A DNA stretch of 64,000 nt from Flavobacterium beibuense (GCF_004151245.1 NZ_JUIW01000003.1:62001-126000); one strand, 5' to 3'; shown: positions 25,726 through 35,830, numbered from the stretch's first letter. Translations and numbers: made by a program. Notes: generated by a model not told the origin, from the letters alone.

Positions 25726-27708
25726 TTACTTTTTTATTACCATATAAGCCAGTGCGGGATCACTGAGCAAGCGTTCCATTTCTGATTGTATGATTTCCTG
25801 GATGTCCTGTTTTACCTGAGTATAATTTCGCTGAACCATAAACGGCTCAAGTTTTCTTATCTCCTGAATATCCCGGTATGCCATTTCTTCCGTTCTGATC
25901 TGATCATGGTCGTTCTTAATCTCGCAATGGAAGGTTTTCAGTTCAATCTTGTTCAATGGGTCATCGGCTACCATGCCTACGAATTCCCCGGAGGACAACG
26001 CCGCAATCTTTGAGGCGGGAATAGCGGATTCCAGCTGTTTGGACCGGCTGATGGAAGTGTCATTGCTATTAATGGACAGGCTTTCCCTGTCCTGCATAAT
26101 TTTTCCGAACCGCTCCGAAAGCTGTTTTGCCGTATCACCGGTAACCTGCCCACTGATGATGTTACCCGTAATATTCATAATCACATCGGCCTGTTCCCTG
26201 CCGTAATCCTTACGTAGCTGGCTGAAATCCTGGATACCCAGGCAGGTTGCAACCTTATTGCTACGGGCCGTAGCGATGAGGCTGTCCATATTGTTCAGGT
26301 ATATCGTAGGGAATTCATCAAAAATAAGGCTGCTTTTCTGTTTCCCTTTTTTGTTGACCTGCTTTACCAGCCGTGTCACATAAAGGGAAAGTACAGCTCC
26401 GTAGATCTGGATCTTTTGGGGATTGTTGCCCATGCAGACAATCTTCGGATCATCAGGGTTGTTGATATCCAGGTTAAAATCATTTCCTGAAAGCACATAA
26501 TACAATTGGGGAGAAGACAGGCGCGCCATAGCCACCTTTGCTGATGCGATCTGCCCCTCAAGCTGCTCCATGACATCATTGAGGTAAGCATTGACAAAAG
26601 GGTTGATCAATACCTCGATTTCCTTTTGGGTACGCAGCAGGGTAAACATGCTATCATAATCGACCTGCATGAGCTCGATGACATGGGGAAGGGTACAAAA
26701 TTCCCCGTCCTTGTATTTCCTAAGGTACCAGATAATGGCCGTCACAAAATTGATGGGTGATTCGACAAAGAAATCTCCCTGCTTTTTGATCCATTCCCTG
26801 TTTAGCCCCATCAGTATGGTACGCGCCGACTCCGCTGCATCAGTGATATCTGTCATAGCCGAGGGTTCTAAAGGATTGCATCGGTGGGTCCGGCTCAGGT
26901 CATCAAAATTGATGATATAGAATTTCGGTGGTACAGCATAACAGTCCGTGTGTTTCAGCCAGGTATTGTAAGCAATCCTTGTGAGGTCATCAAATTTGAA
27001 ATCATAAACGAACATGGTAAAACCCTTGCGGATATGCTGGGTTATTACATGGCGGATCACAAAATAGGATTTACCCGAGCCCGGCGTACCGAGTACCATA
27101 AGTGCCCTGAAAGGATTGATGATATTAATCCAGCTGCTGCGTACTTTATCCTTAAGGTGATAACATGCCGGCAGGTTAATGGAAAATTCGTTCTCCAAAA
27201 GCCTTTCTTCCTGGGGAATAGTCTCATTGAGCTTATTGAATATATCACGCCCGTCCAGTTTCCTGCGGATAATGCGTGAGAGTACTGTACCGGCCCTGAG
27301 CAAGTATAGATAACCGGAAACAGTAGTCATCATATAGAGCAGGGCAGTGGTGCTTTTTTCAAGCCTGCTATGGAAAATCAATTGGGACGCAAAGTATAGG
27401 ACCAATCCGATTCCGGCATACTTTAAGGCAATCCTTTTTTCAAGCTTTTCATCTTTTTTTCCCCTTGCGCCAAGCAGGCTTATGAGAAGGAACAACAGGC
27501 TTATGAGCTTTGCTTTCACAAAAGGTGTAAACAACCCTGTCAAAATTATATTTGAAAGTATGCGGTCTGAAAGGCCACTGTGCATACCCCAGGCAAAAAA
27601 TATCCAATAGCACTGATAATAAAAATGCAGAAAGAGCACCACAAGGCTGATAAGCCTTGTCATATCAAGTATTTTTCGCAATGCCTGCTCATTTTCACCC
27701 GTCTGCAT
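25726..27708 (-). CDS. mobC: Type IV coupling protein (TraG/VirD4-like, MobC)
   Basis: A 660-residue protein with about four N-terminal membrane segments (20-40, 55-80, 98-115 and 120-140), Walker A GTPGSGKS (207-214), Walker B SSLIFDEFPTIYL and the DRESLSINSND region typical of Bacteroidota coupling proteins. It pumps the relaxase-bound strand into the type IV secretion channel. It is third in the leftward mobA-mobB-mobC operon, 12 nt behind the relaxase gene. Confidence 0.9.
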   Translation of the reverse strand: MQTGENEQALRKILDMTRLISLVVLFLHFYYQCYWIFFAWGMHSGLSDRILSNIILTGLFTPFVKAKLISLLFLLISLLGARGKKDEKLEKRIALKYAGIGLVLYFASQLIFHSRLEKSTTALLYMMTTVSGYLYLLRAGTVLSRIIRRKLDGRDIFNKLNETIPQEERLLENEFSINLPACYHLKDKVRSSWINIINPFRALMVLGTPGSGKSYFVIRHVITQHIRKGFTMFVYDFKFDDLTRIAYNTWLKHTDCYAVPPKFYIINFDDLSRTHRCNPLEPSAMTDITDAAESARTILMGLNREWIKKQGDFFVESPINFVTAIIWYLRKYKDGEFCTLPHVIELMQVDYDSMFTLLRTQKEIEVLINPFVNAYLNDVMEQLEGQIASAKVAMARLSSPQLYYVLSGNDFNLDINNPDDPKIVCMGNNPQKIQIYGAVLSLYVTRLVKQVNKKGKQKSSLIFDEFPTIYLNNMDSLIATARSNKVATCLGIQDFSQLRKDYGREQADVIMNITGNIISGQVTGDTAKQLSERFGKIMQDRESLSINSNDTSISRSKQLESAIPASKIAALSSGEFVGMVADDPLNKIELKTFHCEIKNDHDQIRTEEMAYRDIQEIRKLEPFMVQRNYTQVKQDIQEIIQSEMERLLSDPALAYMVIKK

Positions 27709-27720
27709 CCCATGCTATTT

Positions 27721-28992
27721 TTAATTGTTATCCGAGGGCCCTTTTCTTCTCCTTCTTTTCTTTTTCCGTTTAAATTCCCGGGGCAGGAAAGCTGTAGATT
27801 GCTCTGCTTTTGTAAAGCTTTCTATTATTCTGGATATGTCCTTTATTATAGGGTTTATAAAGGCATCATACCTAATATTCTGCAGCTTCGCCAGACTCTC
27901 GCCAACTGAAATTTCTGCCTGTTTTTCAGTCTTCCTACCTACAGGAAAGCGCTCCTGTATTGCTTTGGCACTATACTGCTTTCCTAAAGTGCTTCCGTTA
28001 AAGACACCTCCCGTGCTATGGTCGATATAGGTAATCCCATAAATAAATCCCTGTTCATTTACTCGTTTCACTAATGCAATCCCTTCTTTTGACAAGCTGT
28101 TTTCCAAATCCTGAAATCCGGCCTTGGTATTTCCATACGAGAGCTTATCGATAACATTCATTATCCTTGCCTTTTTAGGCTGTGCCGTAATCTTATTGCT
28201 GATGAATTTGGTGGACAGCCTTGATAGGGTCGGGCGGCTGTAAAACAGGCTTGCTTTTATGGGTACACCCGTAGCATTTCCCTGTTTGTCAATGATGTGG
28301 TACAGTAATCCCTTATGGCGATTGACACTTGAATTTTCTTTACCATTGTCGGCCCTTACATTGTATAGTCCCAGTACCGCATTCAATTCGGCAAGGCTCG
28401 TATAACTGTATTTGTCAATTACTACATCCAGTACGTTTTGAATCGCGGCTTTGGTTTCAGTCGTTCCATAAGTGATTTTTTTTGCCGAAACAGCCTGAAG
28501 CCTTTCCGTATGCCGTTTTTTATCCTGGGCTTTGACCAGTCCGAATTCAGTTTCTACTTCTTTTCTGGCGGGTTCGGATTTGCGTATGGCCAGATGGTGC
28601 AGGTCTATCCTTTTACCGGAAGATTCGATATTGGTGGTTACCAGATGGATATGCGGATGCCCCGCATCGTGGTGCTGATATACCAGGTAAGGTTGGTTCC
28701 CAAAACCCAGTTTTTCCATATAACTACCGGCTATAGCCTTCAGCTTATCCGTTGATAAACCATTTTCAGACGCATCAAAATTCAGGGAAATATGTAAGGT
28801 GTTCTGCATTACGTTCCTGTTCAGTTCCATCTGTAACATTAATCGTTTCATTTTCATGGCGATAGTCATAAATGGCGCATCAAGTGGATAATTCACAGCA
28901 GCGATGCACACTGCCTTGCCCTGCTTTACCTTGTTTTCATTGTAGTTTATTATCCTTTGCATACGGCCGCTTACCTTAATTACCGCAACCAT
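27721..28992 (-). CDS. mobB: Relaxase (MobB)
   Basis: A 423-residue relaxase/mobilisation nuclease. The metal-binding histidine motif is HHDAGHPHIH (107-116), and a candidate nicking Tyr lies near residue 17 (RIINYNENK). The middle has the LNAVLGLYNVRADNG motif seen in this relaxase group, and the C-terminus is a basic tract (RKKKRRRRKG). It nicks the element at oriT and leads the strand into the recipient. The gene overlaps mobA by 13 nt. Confidence 0.9.
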   Translation of the reverse strand: MVAVIKVSGRMQRIINYNENKVKQGKAVCIAAVNYPLDAPFMTIAMKMKRLMLQMELNRNVMQNTLHISLNFDASENGLSTDKLKAIAGSYMEKLGFGNQPYLVYQHHDAGHPHIHLVTTNIESSGKRIDLHHLAIRKSEPARKEVETEFGLVKAQDKKRHTERLQAVSAKKITYGTTETKAAIQNVLDVVIDKYSYTSLAELNAVLGLYNVRADNGKENSSVNRHKGLLYHIIDKQGNATGVPIKASLFYSRPTLSRLSTKFISNKITAQPKKARIMNVIDKLSYGNTKAGFQDLENSLSKEGIALVKRVNEQGFIYGITYIDHSTGGVFNGSTLGKQYSAKAIQERFPVGRKTEKQAEISVGESLAKLQNIRYDAFINPIIKDISRIIESFTKAEQSTAFLPREFKRKKKRRRRKGPSDNN

Positions 28993-29363
28993 TCCTCTGT
29001 GAGTGTTTTAAGGATGGATTTTATCTCTGTTGTCTTTTGTGTAAAAACAGTCGACTGAGTGTCATACTCCCCCTGCCACAAGGCAATTTCCCCGTGTCGT
29101 AATGTATGCAGCTTTTTTGCGACCTGATTGATGTTGTTGCCTATGGCGTTGAGCTCCCTGTTAAGGATAGCCATCTGCTCCAACAGGGCATCCTGAGATA
29201 AATTCCTGTAAGTAGTTATAACAGGACGCTCCAGTAAGACCGCCCGGATGTATTCACTGAATGTCCTGCAGGTCGTCCGTTTAAATTTCTTATGTATCCC
29301 GTTATATTCTCCCGTGGTCAGCCTTACATGAACTAACCTGATCCTATTGTTTTTCACTTTCAT
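28980..29363 (-). CDS. mobA: Relaxosome accessory protein (MobA, RHH-type)
   Basis: A 127-residue protein with a predicted ribbon-helix-helix start (IRLVHVRLTTGEYNGIHKKF; TFSEYIRAVLLERP) and the LNRELNAIGNNINQVAKKLH motif of mobilisation accessory proteins. These bind oriT and recruit the relaxase. First gene of the leftward mob operon. Confidence 0.88.
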   Translation of the reverse strand: MKVKNNRIRLVHVRLTTGEYNGIHKKFKRTTCRTFSEYIRAVLLERPVITTYRNLSQDALLEQMAILNRELNAIGNNINQVAKKLHTLRHGEIALWQGEYDTQSTVFTQKTTEIKSILKTLTEEWLR

Positions 29364-29637
29364 AACCGCTCTTCATTATTGCCAAATTCATTTCCCAACG
29401 AATCACAATGTAAATTTAACCATGTTATAATACGCATACAATCCCAAGTAAATTTTACATCTAACAGGGAAGAAAAAACTGAAGTTAAGTGAGGTTTTGA
29501 GGAGAATTACATTAATATATATTCTAGCATTCGTTTACAAATACGATTTTCTGACATATGTCACAGCTTGGAAATATCAAATGTTAAAAAATTCATATAT
29601 TTATCAACCAAATTAAATAAAATCAACTAATTCATTA
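29364..29637. other. mobA upstream region, candidate oriT
   Basis: A 274-nt AT-rich gap between the divergent mobA and MBL genes. It contains an imperfect inverted repeat, ATGTAAATTT at 29408-29417 against AAATTTTACAT at 29450-29460 (one base inserted), with about 32 nt between. Position directly upstream of the relaxosome genes is where oriT is often found, but no nick-site consensus is recognised. The rest shows no gene and only AT-rich sequence that must hold the two divergent promoters. Confidence 0.35.
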
Positions 29638-30861
29638 ATGCTTACTATTCATCTATTGCCAGCCTTATATGGTGACACAATCTTAATAGATATCGGCCAA
29701 ACGCAAAATTCCACTAATAAGAATATACTTATTGATTGCGGCTTTAGCTATCGCGACAGATTATTACCATTATTAAGAGATTACAAAACAAGCGGTAAAA
29801 TAATAGATCGTTTTATAATTACCCATTATGACGACGACCATATTAGGAATGCTTCAAAATTCCTTGAAGAAAATGGTTTAGCTTCCTCCCCAAATATAAT
29901 TGAAGTATCGCAAGTCTGGCTAAATGCTTTTCGGCACCTCCAGTTTCAAAAAGTGGAACTTCAGAAAGCCGACAAAAAAGAGTTAGAAGTACTAAAAAAT
30001 TTTATTACAACAAACAATCCGGATATAGATCCAGAAGGAGGTGAAATTGGAGCAAGGCAGGCATCCCTGCTTGGTAAACAAATTCTTGCGGGAAAATATT
30101 CTTGGAACGAGGATTTCAATGGCAAGGCAGCATGTATAGAAAACAATCCAAAAGTAAACATTAGTGATAATATTTCTATCGAATTATTAGGCCCCGATAA
30201 ACTGCAACTTGAAGTTTTGGAAGACGAATTCAAATCAGCTTTGAACGACTTTGGTATAGAGTATTCAGAAAATGAGCTTGTTGATGATGCCTTTGAATTA
30301 TACAGCAGGTACAGTTCTTGCCAAATATTGCAAGATCAATCTGGAGAAATAAGTGGCGATTCAATAGTACCAGTAACGGCTGAACTAATTAGGTATATAG
30401 CTGATCATCATGTGTATAACCGCGATAGAGCACCAGGCAATGGCAGTTCTATTTCTTTTATTTTAAATGCAAACGGTAAAAAAATACTAATGCTTGCAGA
30501 TGCGCATGCTGAACCTATAATGGAAAGGCTGAAAGAATTACATCCAGGTAAACAGCAAATTTATTTTGATGCAGTGAAAATCAGCCACCACGGAAGTGCT
30601 AACAATAATCCAAAAGAGTTATTTGATCTTATAGATAGCCCACTATATTTTATTTCAACAAATGGCAAGCATCCGTCGCACGTTCATCCTGATATCCAGA
30701 CCGTTTCGTTTATCGTTAATAGGCCTATAAGATGTTTCAAAGGGAAACGTAGGTTAATTTTTAATTATTACCCCCAGCACTTGTCCGGACTTTTTGAAGA
30801 AGATCTTCAAGTTGAATTTAATTATACTGCTGAGGTTTCTACAAAAATTGAACTGCCATGA
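29638..30861 (+). CDS. Metallo-beta-lactamase-fold hydrolase (effector 1 of the MBL-protease-ATPase operon)
   Basis: A 407-residue ComEC/MBL-type protein. The metal motif is THYDDDH (His63, Asp65, Asp67, His68), so the usual second histidine of HxHxDH is Asp. LADAH (Asp288, His290) and ISHHGS (His317/318) complete the site, and a C-terminal THP-like strand contains HPSHVHP. Probably a metal-dependent nuclease or phosphodiesterase. It overlaps the protease gene by 4 nt (ATGA), starting a four-gene coupled operon. Related MBL proteins pair with proteases in AVAST type 1 defence loci. Base composition is AT-rich compared with the mob genes. Confidence 0.78.
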   Translation: MLTIHLLPALYGDTILIDIGQTQNSTNKNILIDCGFSYRDRLLPLLRDYKTSGKIIDRFIITHYDDDHIRNASKFLEENGLASSPNIIEVSQVWLNAFRHLQFQKVELQKADKKELEVLKNFITTNNPDIDPEGGEIGARQASLLGKQILAGKYSWNEDFNGKAACIENNPKVNISDNISIELLGPDKLQLEVLEDEFKSALNDFGIEYSENELVDDAFELYSRYSSCQILQDQSGEISGDSIVPVTAELIRYIADHHVYNRDRAPGNGSSISFILNANGKKILMLADAHAEPIMERLKELHPGKQQIYFDAVKISHHGSANNNPKELFDLIDSPLYFISTNGKHPSHVHPDIQTVSFIVNRPIRCFKGKRRLIFNYYPQHLSGLFEEDLQVEFNYTAEVSTKIELP

Positions 30862-32144
30862 TAGACACAACAAACCTTGCTGATTGTACATGGAAAGTAA
30901 TCAATCCTGGGGGTCAACCAAAGGGCACTGCTTTTTTTGTAAGTGATACGTTATTATTGACTTCGTTACATGTGGTAAGTTTATATTTATCCGCCACTTT
31001 CACTATTCAGGATCGTAGCGGCAAGATATTGAATGCGACCGTAAAAGATCATTGCCAAAAAAATGATTTGGCCATAATTGAAGTATTGAGCTACGCATCT
31101 GACAAATATGTACCTCTCCGTTCTGAAGAGCCTGTTAACGGTGCAAACTCTGCTGCATTTGGTTTTCCTGCCACTGTGGAAGGTTTGAAGGTTGGAAAAA
31201 AAATTGAAACAACAATATCAAATATTATAACGGTTGAGCATCCACATGATATTGTTCTCGACGTTAACGGTGGAATATTAACTACTTATAGCGGATTCTC
31301 CGGAGCTGGTGTGATAAACGCACAACATGAAGTTACCTCTATTTTAAGATTTCAAGATGTTAATTCCGTCGGCGCTGTGAGCGTAAAAAAGGCAGAGGAA
31401 TTTATTTCGAGAAATGGTATTACGATTATATCGGACGAACTCGATGACTTTTCCCATTATCTCAAAGCTGCTTTTGAACATACCCCCGATGATTTTAAAA
31501 CGATAGGCTCTGCGTCAGCAGCCCTTGTCGCACAAAGAACCTCGCCACAGCAAATTGCTGAAGCACTTAAAGGTAAATTGATAATTCCAACCCGAGCAGG
31601 TAGTTTAAAAGAAATTATTGCATACCTGAAAAGTCAAACAACGCTTAGCAGCGAGTTGTGGCGTACTTGGTTAGAACTTTTGAGTTATGTTCAACTTTTA
31701 AAAGGTAGTTATACAAATATTAATGCAATTTCGATTTCCCTGCCTAATGCAGAAGTTTCAAAAATGATTCCCGGAGTTGAAACTAAAATTCAACACGATA
31801 TAGAGTTAACACTACAGTTTTTCTTTGCAGAAGGGAAAGATTATTTTTCGATAGCAAAAAAATATCTGACCGAAAAAAAAATTGAAGATTCCTTGCGAGA
31901 AAATCATTGTCACCTTTTCCATTCTCATAATCCACTGTTTGGAAACGTTTACCTTACAAGCGATGCCAAGAAAAATATTATTCATGATATTTCTAGCCCA
32001 ACAGGCAGCGGGCTTCTTATACCCGATAACATTAATATTGGCGTCCTGAGTTTTGCTCAATTAACTTCCCACGTAGCGGCAAGTACTACCCTACAGGAGG
32101 CAACTACCAACTTAATTAAAATTTTTACTGATGCAATTAAATAA
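30858..32144 (+). CDS. Trypsin-like serine protease with C-terminal system domain
   Basis: A 428-residue protein. Residues 1-190 are a trypsin fold with a complete triad: His38 in LTSLHVV, Asp70 in NDLAIIEV and Ser148 in SGFSGAG. There is no signal peptide, so it acts in the cytoplasm. Residues 200-428 form an all-helix region (APEHTPDDF-like start, LWRTWLELLSYVQLL) that fits the C-terminal domains joining effectors to ABC three-component systems. It overlaps its neighbours by 4 and 14 nt. Probably a protease activated on infection; the target is unknown. Confidence 0.75.
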   Translation: MIDTTNLADCTWKVINPGGQPKGTAFFVSDTLLLTSLHVVSLYLSATFTIQDRSGKILNATVKDHCQKNDLAIIEVLSYASDKYVPLRSEEPVNGANSAAFGFPATVEGLKVGKKIETTISNIITVEHPHDIVLDVNGGILTTYSGFSGAGVINAQHEVTSILRFQDVNSVGAVSVKKAEEFISRNGITIISDELDDFSHYLKAAFEHTPDDFKTIGSASAALVAQRTSPQQIAEALKGKLIIPTRAGSLKEIIAYLKSQTTLSSELWRTWLELLSYVQLLKGSYTNINAISISLPNAEVSKMIPGVETKIQHDIELTLQFFFAEGKDYFSIAKKYLTEKKIEDSLRENHCHLFHSHNPLFGNVYLTSDAKKNIIHDISSPTGSGLLIPDNINIGVLSFAQLTSHVAASTTLQEATTNLIKIFTDAIK

Positions 32145-32676
32145 GTCTGACGAAATTATAAAGAAATTATCCCAATATGATGAGTTTTTTCAAACGTCGG
32201 GTACAGAATTGTGGCAAGCACCTTCGGCGAATATTAATTTAAATCTGTTTTCTAAAATATATGAGAAAAATGAAGATTTGAAGAACAACTATATTGAATT
32301 ACGCGACCACGTTGCTGTTAGTTTCCAAGGCAGAATGCTTGATAAGTCAGTGGAAAGATGGAATCTTTATCTGCTTTATCTTGTGAGGGAGGAAGTCCCT
32401 GAGGAACTTAAACAACAAATTATTCAGGATAAGTTTTCCAGCAGAAAAATGGTATACAACATTGGTCAGGATGAAGTTTCAAAAGACTATATTGAAAAAC
32501 TGGTTGCAAAGACGCTTATTGATATTGAAATACCGCAACGCGATACCACAACTGACAAACTTTATGAGCTGATTAAACTGAATCACCCACGGGTTGAAAA
32601 TGCTATTTCACAAATAGGCATGATGAACAATAGAGATAACTTGCCAACACTTATTAATTTGCTAAGCCATGACTAA
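32131..32676 (+). CDS. Middle component of an ABC-three-component system
   Basis: A 181-residue soluble protein with no catalytic motif. Recognisable stretches are LWQAPSANINLNLFSKIYEK, then RWNLYLLYLVREEVP and a helical C-terminus. It lies between an effector gene and an SMC-like ATPase gene, overlapping both (14 and 8 nt), which is the position and size of the adaptor 'middle component' in ABC-3C systems. I think it is the MC1 type, from memory of the LYLLYL pattern. It presumably links ATPase sensing to the protease or MBL effector. Confidence 0.6.
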   Translation: MQLNKSDEIIKKLSQYDEFFQTSGTELWQAPSANINLNLFSKIYEKNEDLKNNYIELRDHVAVSFQGRMLDKSVERWNLYLLYLVREEVPEELKQQIIQDKFSSRKMVYNIGQDEVSKDYIEKLVAKTLIDIEIPQRDTTTDKLYELIKLNHPRVENAISQIGMMNNRDNLPTLINLLSHD

Positions 32677-35600
32677 GATAAAGAAAATTAAGATAGACGA
32701 TTTCCGTATCTATAACGGAAGCCAGGAGTTTAGTTTTGAAACAGGAAAGGAGTTGGCTAATCTTATGGTGATTTATGCCCCCAATGGATATGGGAAAACT
32801 TCCTTTTTTGATGCTGTTGAATGGTGTTATACGAGTAAAATCAGAAGGTTTGAATCATTGGTGTTATCAAGTGAGATTAAAGGCAAGGATTTTTCCAGCG
32901 GCGACAAAATTCTCTTGACAAACAGGACATCATTTAAAGATGGTCGACACGGGATGGTTGAAATTTGTACTTCTGAAGAAAAGATACTGAAACGTACATC
33001 TACTGAACGTAAAGGGGTAAATGTCGACTACAGGTATGACTATCTGACCAAGAGCGATCAGGAACTCGGGGAATTTGATCCTGATGTGCTTAATCGGCTT
33101 GTAAAAACAAACATTTTAACACAGGACCAAATTGATGAATTTCTTCGTCATACCAAGCCCGATGAAAGATTTGTTCAATTAAGCCAATTTTGGCCAGAAG
33201 GCCAAAATGCACTTTCCATACTTGAAAAGATAGACAGTTACTACCGTTCACTTGAAAATGAGAGAGCTGACATTAAGCGAAGAATAGGTGATTACCAAAA
33301 GGAACTAAAAAATCTTTTGAATGAAGGGAAAAATATAGATAAATTAAATAAGATTATCGAGGATCTAACAAATAATTCAAAAAGCGGATTTAATGTTCAA
33401 CCTCTAAACGCAAATGTAAATCAAGAAACCTATGAGGTGATCCTCACTACAACCCAAACATTCGTTGAGCGATTGAAGATAATCATAGACGGAACCTCAT
33501 TACAGATAACCAGGCTTAGTGAGTTGCACAAACAGCTGGACTCATTTCTACAGGCTGAAAAAGACTTCGATTCAGCCGAAAAAGAATTATCACAGCTGAC
33601 GGAACTGTCAAGGGCTTATTCAGATTTTAATCTCTATAAAAAAACCTTGAAAGAAATCGAAAGCTCAGCTACATCAGCGAAATCCATTATAGAAAGTTAT
33701 AATCGCCTTAGCGAATTATTTGATCATGTTAAAGGTATTTATGCTAGATCTGACGAGCAGTTAAAAATTATGGAAGCTACCAGATTAATAATTGACGACC
33801 TATATAAAAGACAGAAAAACTACAGGGTTAGCGACGCAAAATTTAACAGTATATTGCGAGAATGGCATGAAAATATAACCCTAAAGGAAAGTCAGATATC
33901 TATATGGGATTCTGAAGTTGAAAAATATAATTTTTGGAATGGTGAGAGATCGCGAATTGAAAAGATTCTTAAAGAGAAAAAAAACCTTTTGAAAGGTAAT
34001 ATACTAAAGATCGATGATAACCTTGCAAAACGCAGAGTTCTTAATGCGATTATAGAAAATGGAAAATTTGAAACTTTACCTGATGGTGTTCAGCAAAACA
34101 TAAGCGAAGTACTGGACGCGCGTAGTGAAAAAATTGCCCTAATTGCATCAACAAAGGAAAGCATCATTAAATTTCAGGCTGAACTGGAGAATGCAAATTC
34201 ATTAGCGGAGATTTTCGACAAAATTGTGACGTGGGGAGAGGATCTCGTATCTAGGACAGACGTAAATCATTGTCCTTTATGCGCCACTGACTTTAAAAAT
34301 ACTTCTACTTTGTTGGCTCAGATAAAAAAACAAAAAGCGGTAGAAAGTAGAGGTAAGAACCTAAAAACGGATCTTGATGATTTAATAGCAAAACAAAAAG
34401 ACTACGATACTGAAATTGCAGATTTCAACAAACAAATTATCAACCATATAAAAGACCAAATTATTCTTCTTGAAGAAGACCTATTATCTTTGCAAGAGGA
34501 ACGTGATGACTATACAAGCGAAATAAGTAACTTAGAAAGTTCTTTAGAGCATGCTAACAACTCCTCTACAAATAGTATTAATGCTCTCAATCTACAAAAT
34601 CACATGGCTTTAGAAGGGGTAGTAACAGAGTTTAATCAAAACAAGTCGGACCTGGAGAAAAATTTAGCGGATATTAAATTAAAGTATCTTCGACTAGAGA
34701 ACATACAGAAGTATATTCAGCACCGTATTTCAAGTATTGACAATGAGATAGGAATTTTACGTAATAAAATCTCAACTTCGCAAAATTTAATTGATATAGC
34801 TTTATCTGATAGACTTGTAATTGAAGCTGAAAAAATACTGAACCATGTTAGTCTTACTAAAGAAGATTTTTCGAAAGGCAATATTTCATCACATACTTTA
34901 ATAAAACATGAAGAGCTTGATTCTATAGTTGCCAAAAAAGAAGAAATCACAGGTTTTATAGATCAATTGAATGTAAAACTAAAACAGTTTACAACACAAA
35001 TCCCAGAAGAAGAAATAGAAGGTCTACGCATTCAAACTGAACAAGTGCTAATAGCTAATAATAGAAAGATCACCGAGTATAAAACCTCATTAGCAATGTT
35101 TTCAGATGATGCCCAGCCAACGGCTGATTTTTTCGTTGCGAAACTCATCGAGAAAAACGATGATCTGGAAGGAATAAAAAATGAACTGAAAGCACTGGAG
35201 AGTCTTGTCGTGGACTTAAAAGTCATTGAAAAAAATGTGCGTAAGAATCATTTGGAGGACGAGATTGAAAGGCTAGACAAAGAACTACCTTCAATTGATA
35301 TCGCATTTGAAGAAGTAGAGAAAGCGCGAGCAGCCGCAAAGGGCTACATAAACAATGAGATTAACAATCATTTCAGTCAGGATGTTATAAACCAAATTTA
35401 TTCCAGAATAGAACCCCATCCGAATCTAAATCATATCATGATCAATCCTAAGATTACCGATAAAGGAATGCCTGTAATTGATATCAAAGCCGTTAGTAAT
35501 AATGAAGAATTACATCCGTCATTATATTTAAGTGCTGGACAGTTGAACGTACTGTCATTAAGCATTTTTTTAGCTAAAGCTTTCGAAAGCCGAAATGATG

Positions 35601-35830
35601 AAATTGAGACTATATTTATGGATGACCCCATACAGAACTTAAGCGATATAAATGTGCTTTCATTTATAGATTTAATACGGACAATGACCACTAAATACGA
35701 TCGACAAATTGTAATATCCTCACATGACGAGAATTTTTTCAATCTCATTCGTAATAAGATGCCTACTGAAGAATACAATGTACGGTACTACCAAATAGAA
35801 AGCTTTGGGAAAGCCAAAATTTTAATTTAG
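32669..35830 (+). CDS. SMC/Rad50-like ATPase of an ABC-three-component system
   Basis: A 1053-residue ATPase. Walker A is YAPNGYGKTS (36-45). Long coiled coils follow, broken by a zinc hook CPLC at 535-538. The C-terminal half-domain has the signature LSAGQLNVLSLSIFLAKA (about 955), Walker B TIFMDDPIQNLSD and the switch His in VISSHDENFF. This is a Rad50-type layout, expected to sense or bridge nucleic acid. It is the last gene of the operon. The 500 nt after it contain no gene. Confidence 0.82.
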   Translation: MTKIKKIKIDDFRIYNGSQEFSFETGKELANLMVIYAPNGYGKTSFFDAVEWCYTSKIRRFESLVLSSEIKGKDFSSGDKILLTNRTSFKDGRHGMVEICTSEEKILKRTSTERKGVNVDYRYDYLTKSDQELGEFDPDVLNRLVKTNILTQDQIDEFLRHTKPDERFVQLSQFWPEGQNALSILEKIDSYYRSLENERADIKRRIGDYQKELKNLLNEGKNIDKLNKIIEDLTNNSKSGFNVQPLNANVNQETYEVILTTTQTFVERLKIIIDGTSLQITRLSELHKQLDSFLQAEKDFDSAEKELSQLTELSRAYSDFNLYKKTLKEIESSATSAKSIIESYNRLSELFDHVKGIYARSDEQLKIMEATRLIIDDLYKRQKNYRVSDAKFNSILREWHENITLKESQISIWDSEVEKYNFWNGERSRIEKILKEKKNLLKGNILKIDDNLAKRRVLNAIIENGKFETLPDGVQQNISEVLDARSEKIALIASTKESIIKFQAELENANSLAEIFDKIVTWGEDLVSRTDVNHCPLCATDFKNTSTLLAQIKKQKAVESRGKNLKTDLDDLIAKQKDYDTEIADFNKQIINHIKDQIILLEEDLLSLQEERDDYTSEISNLESSLEHANNSSTNSINALNLQNHMALEGVVTEFNQNKSDLEKNLADIKLKYLRLENIQKYIQHRISSIDNEIGILRNKISTSQNLIDIALSDRLVIEAEKILNHVSLTKEDFSKGNISSHTLIKHEELDSIVAKKEEITGFIDQLNVKLKQFTTQIPEEEIEGLRIQTEQVLIANNRKITEYKTSLAMFSDDAQPTADFFVAKLIEKNDDLEGIKNELKALESLVVDLKVIEKNVRKNHLEDEIERLDKELPSIDIAFEEVEKARAAAKGYINNEINNHFSQDVINQIYSRIEPHPNLNHIMINPKITDKGMPVIDIKAVSNNEELHPSLYLSAGQLNVLSLSIFLAKAFESRNDEIETIFMDDPIQNLSDINVLSFIDLIRTMTTKYDRQIVISSHDENFFNLIRNKMPTEEYNVRYYQIESFGKAKILI

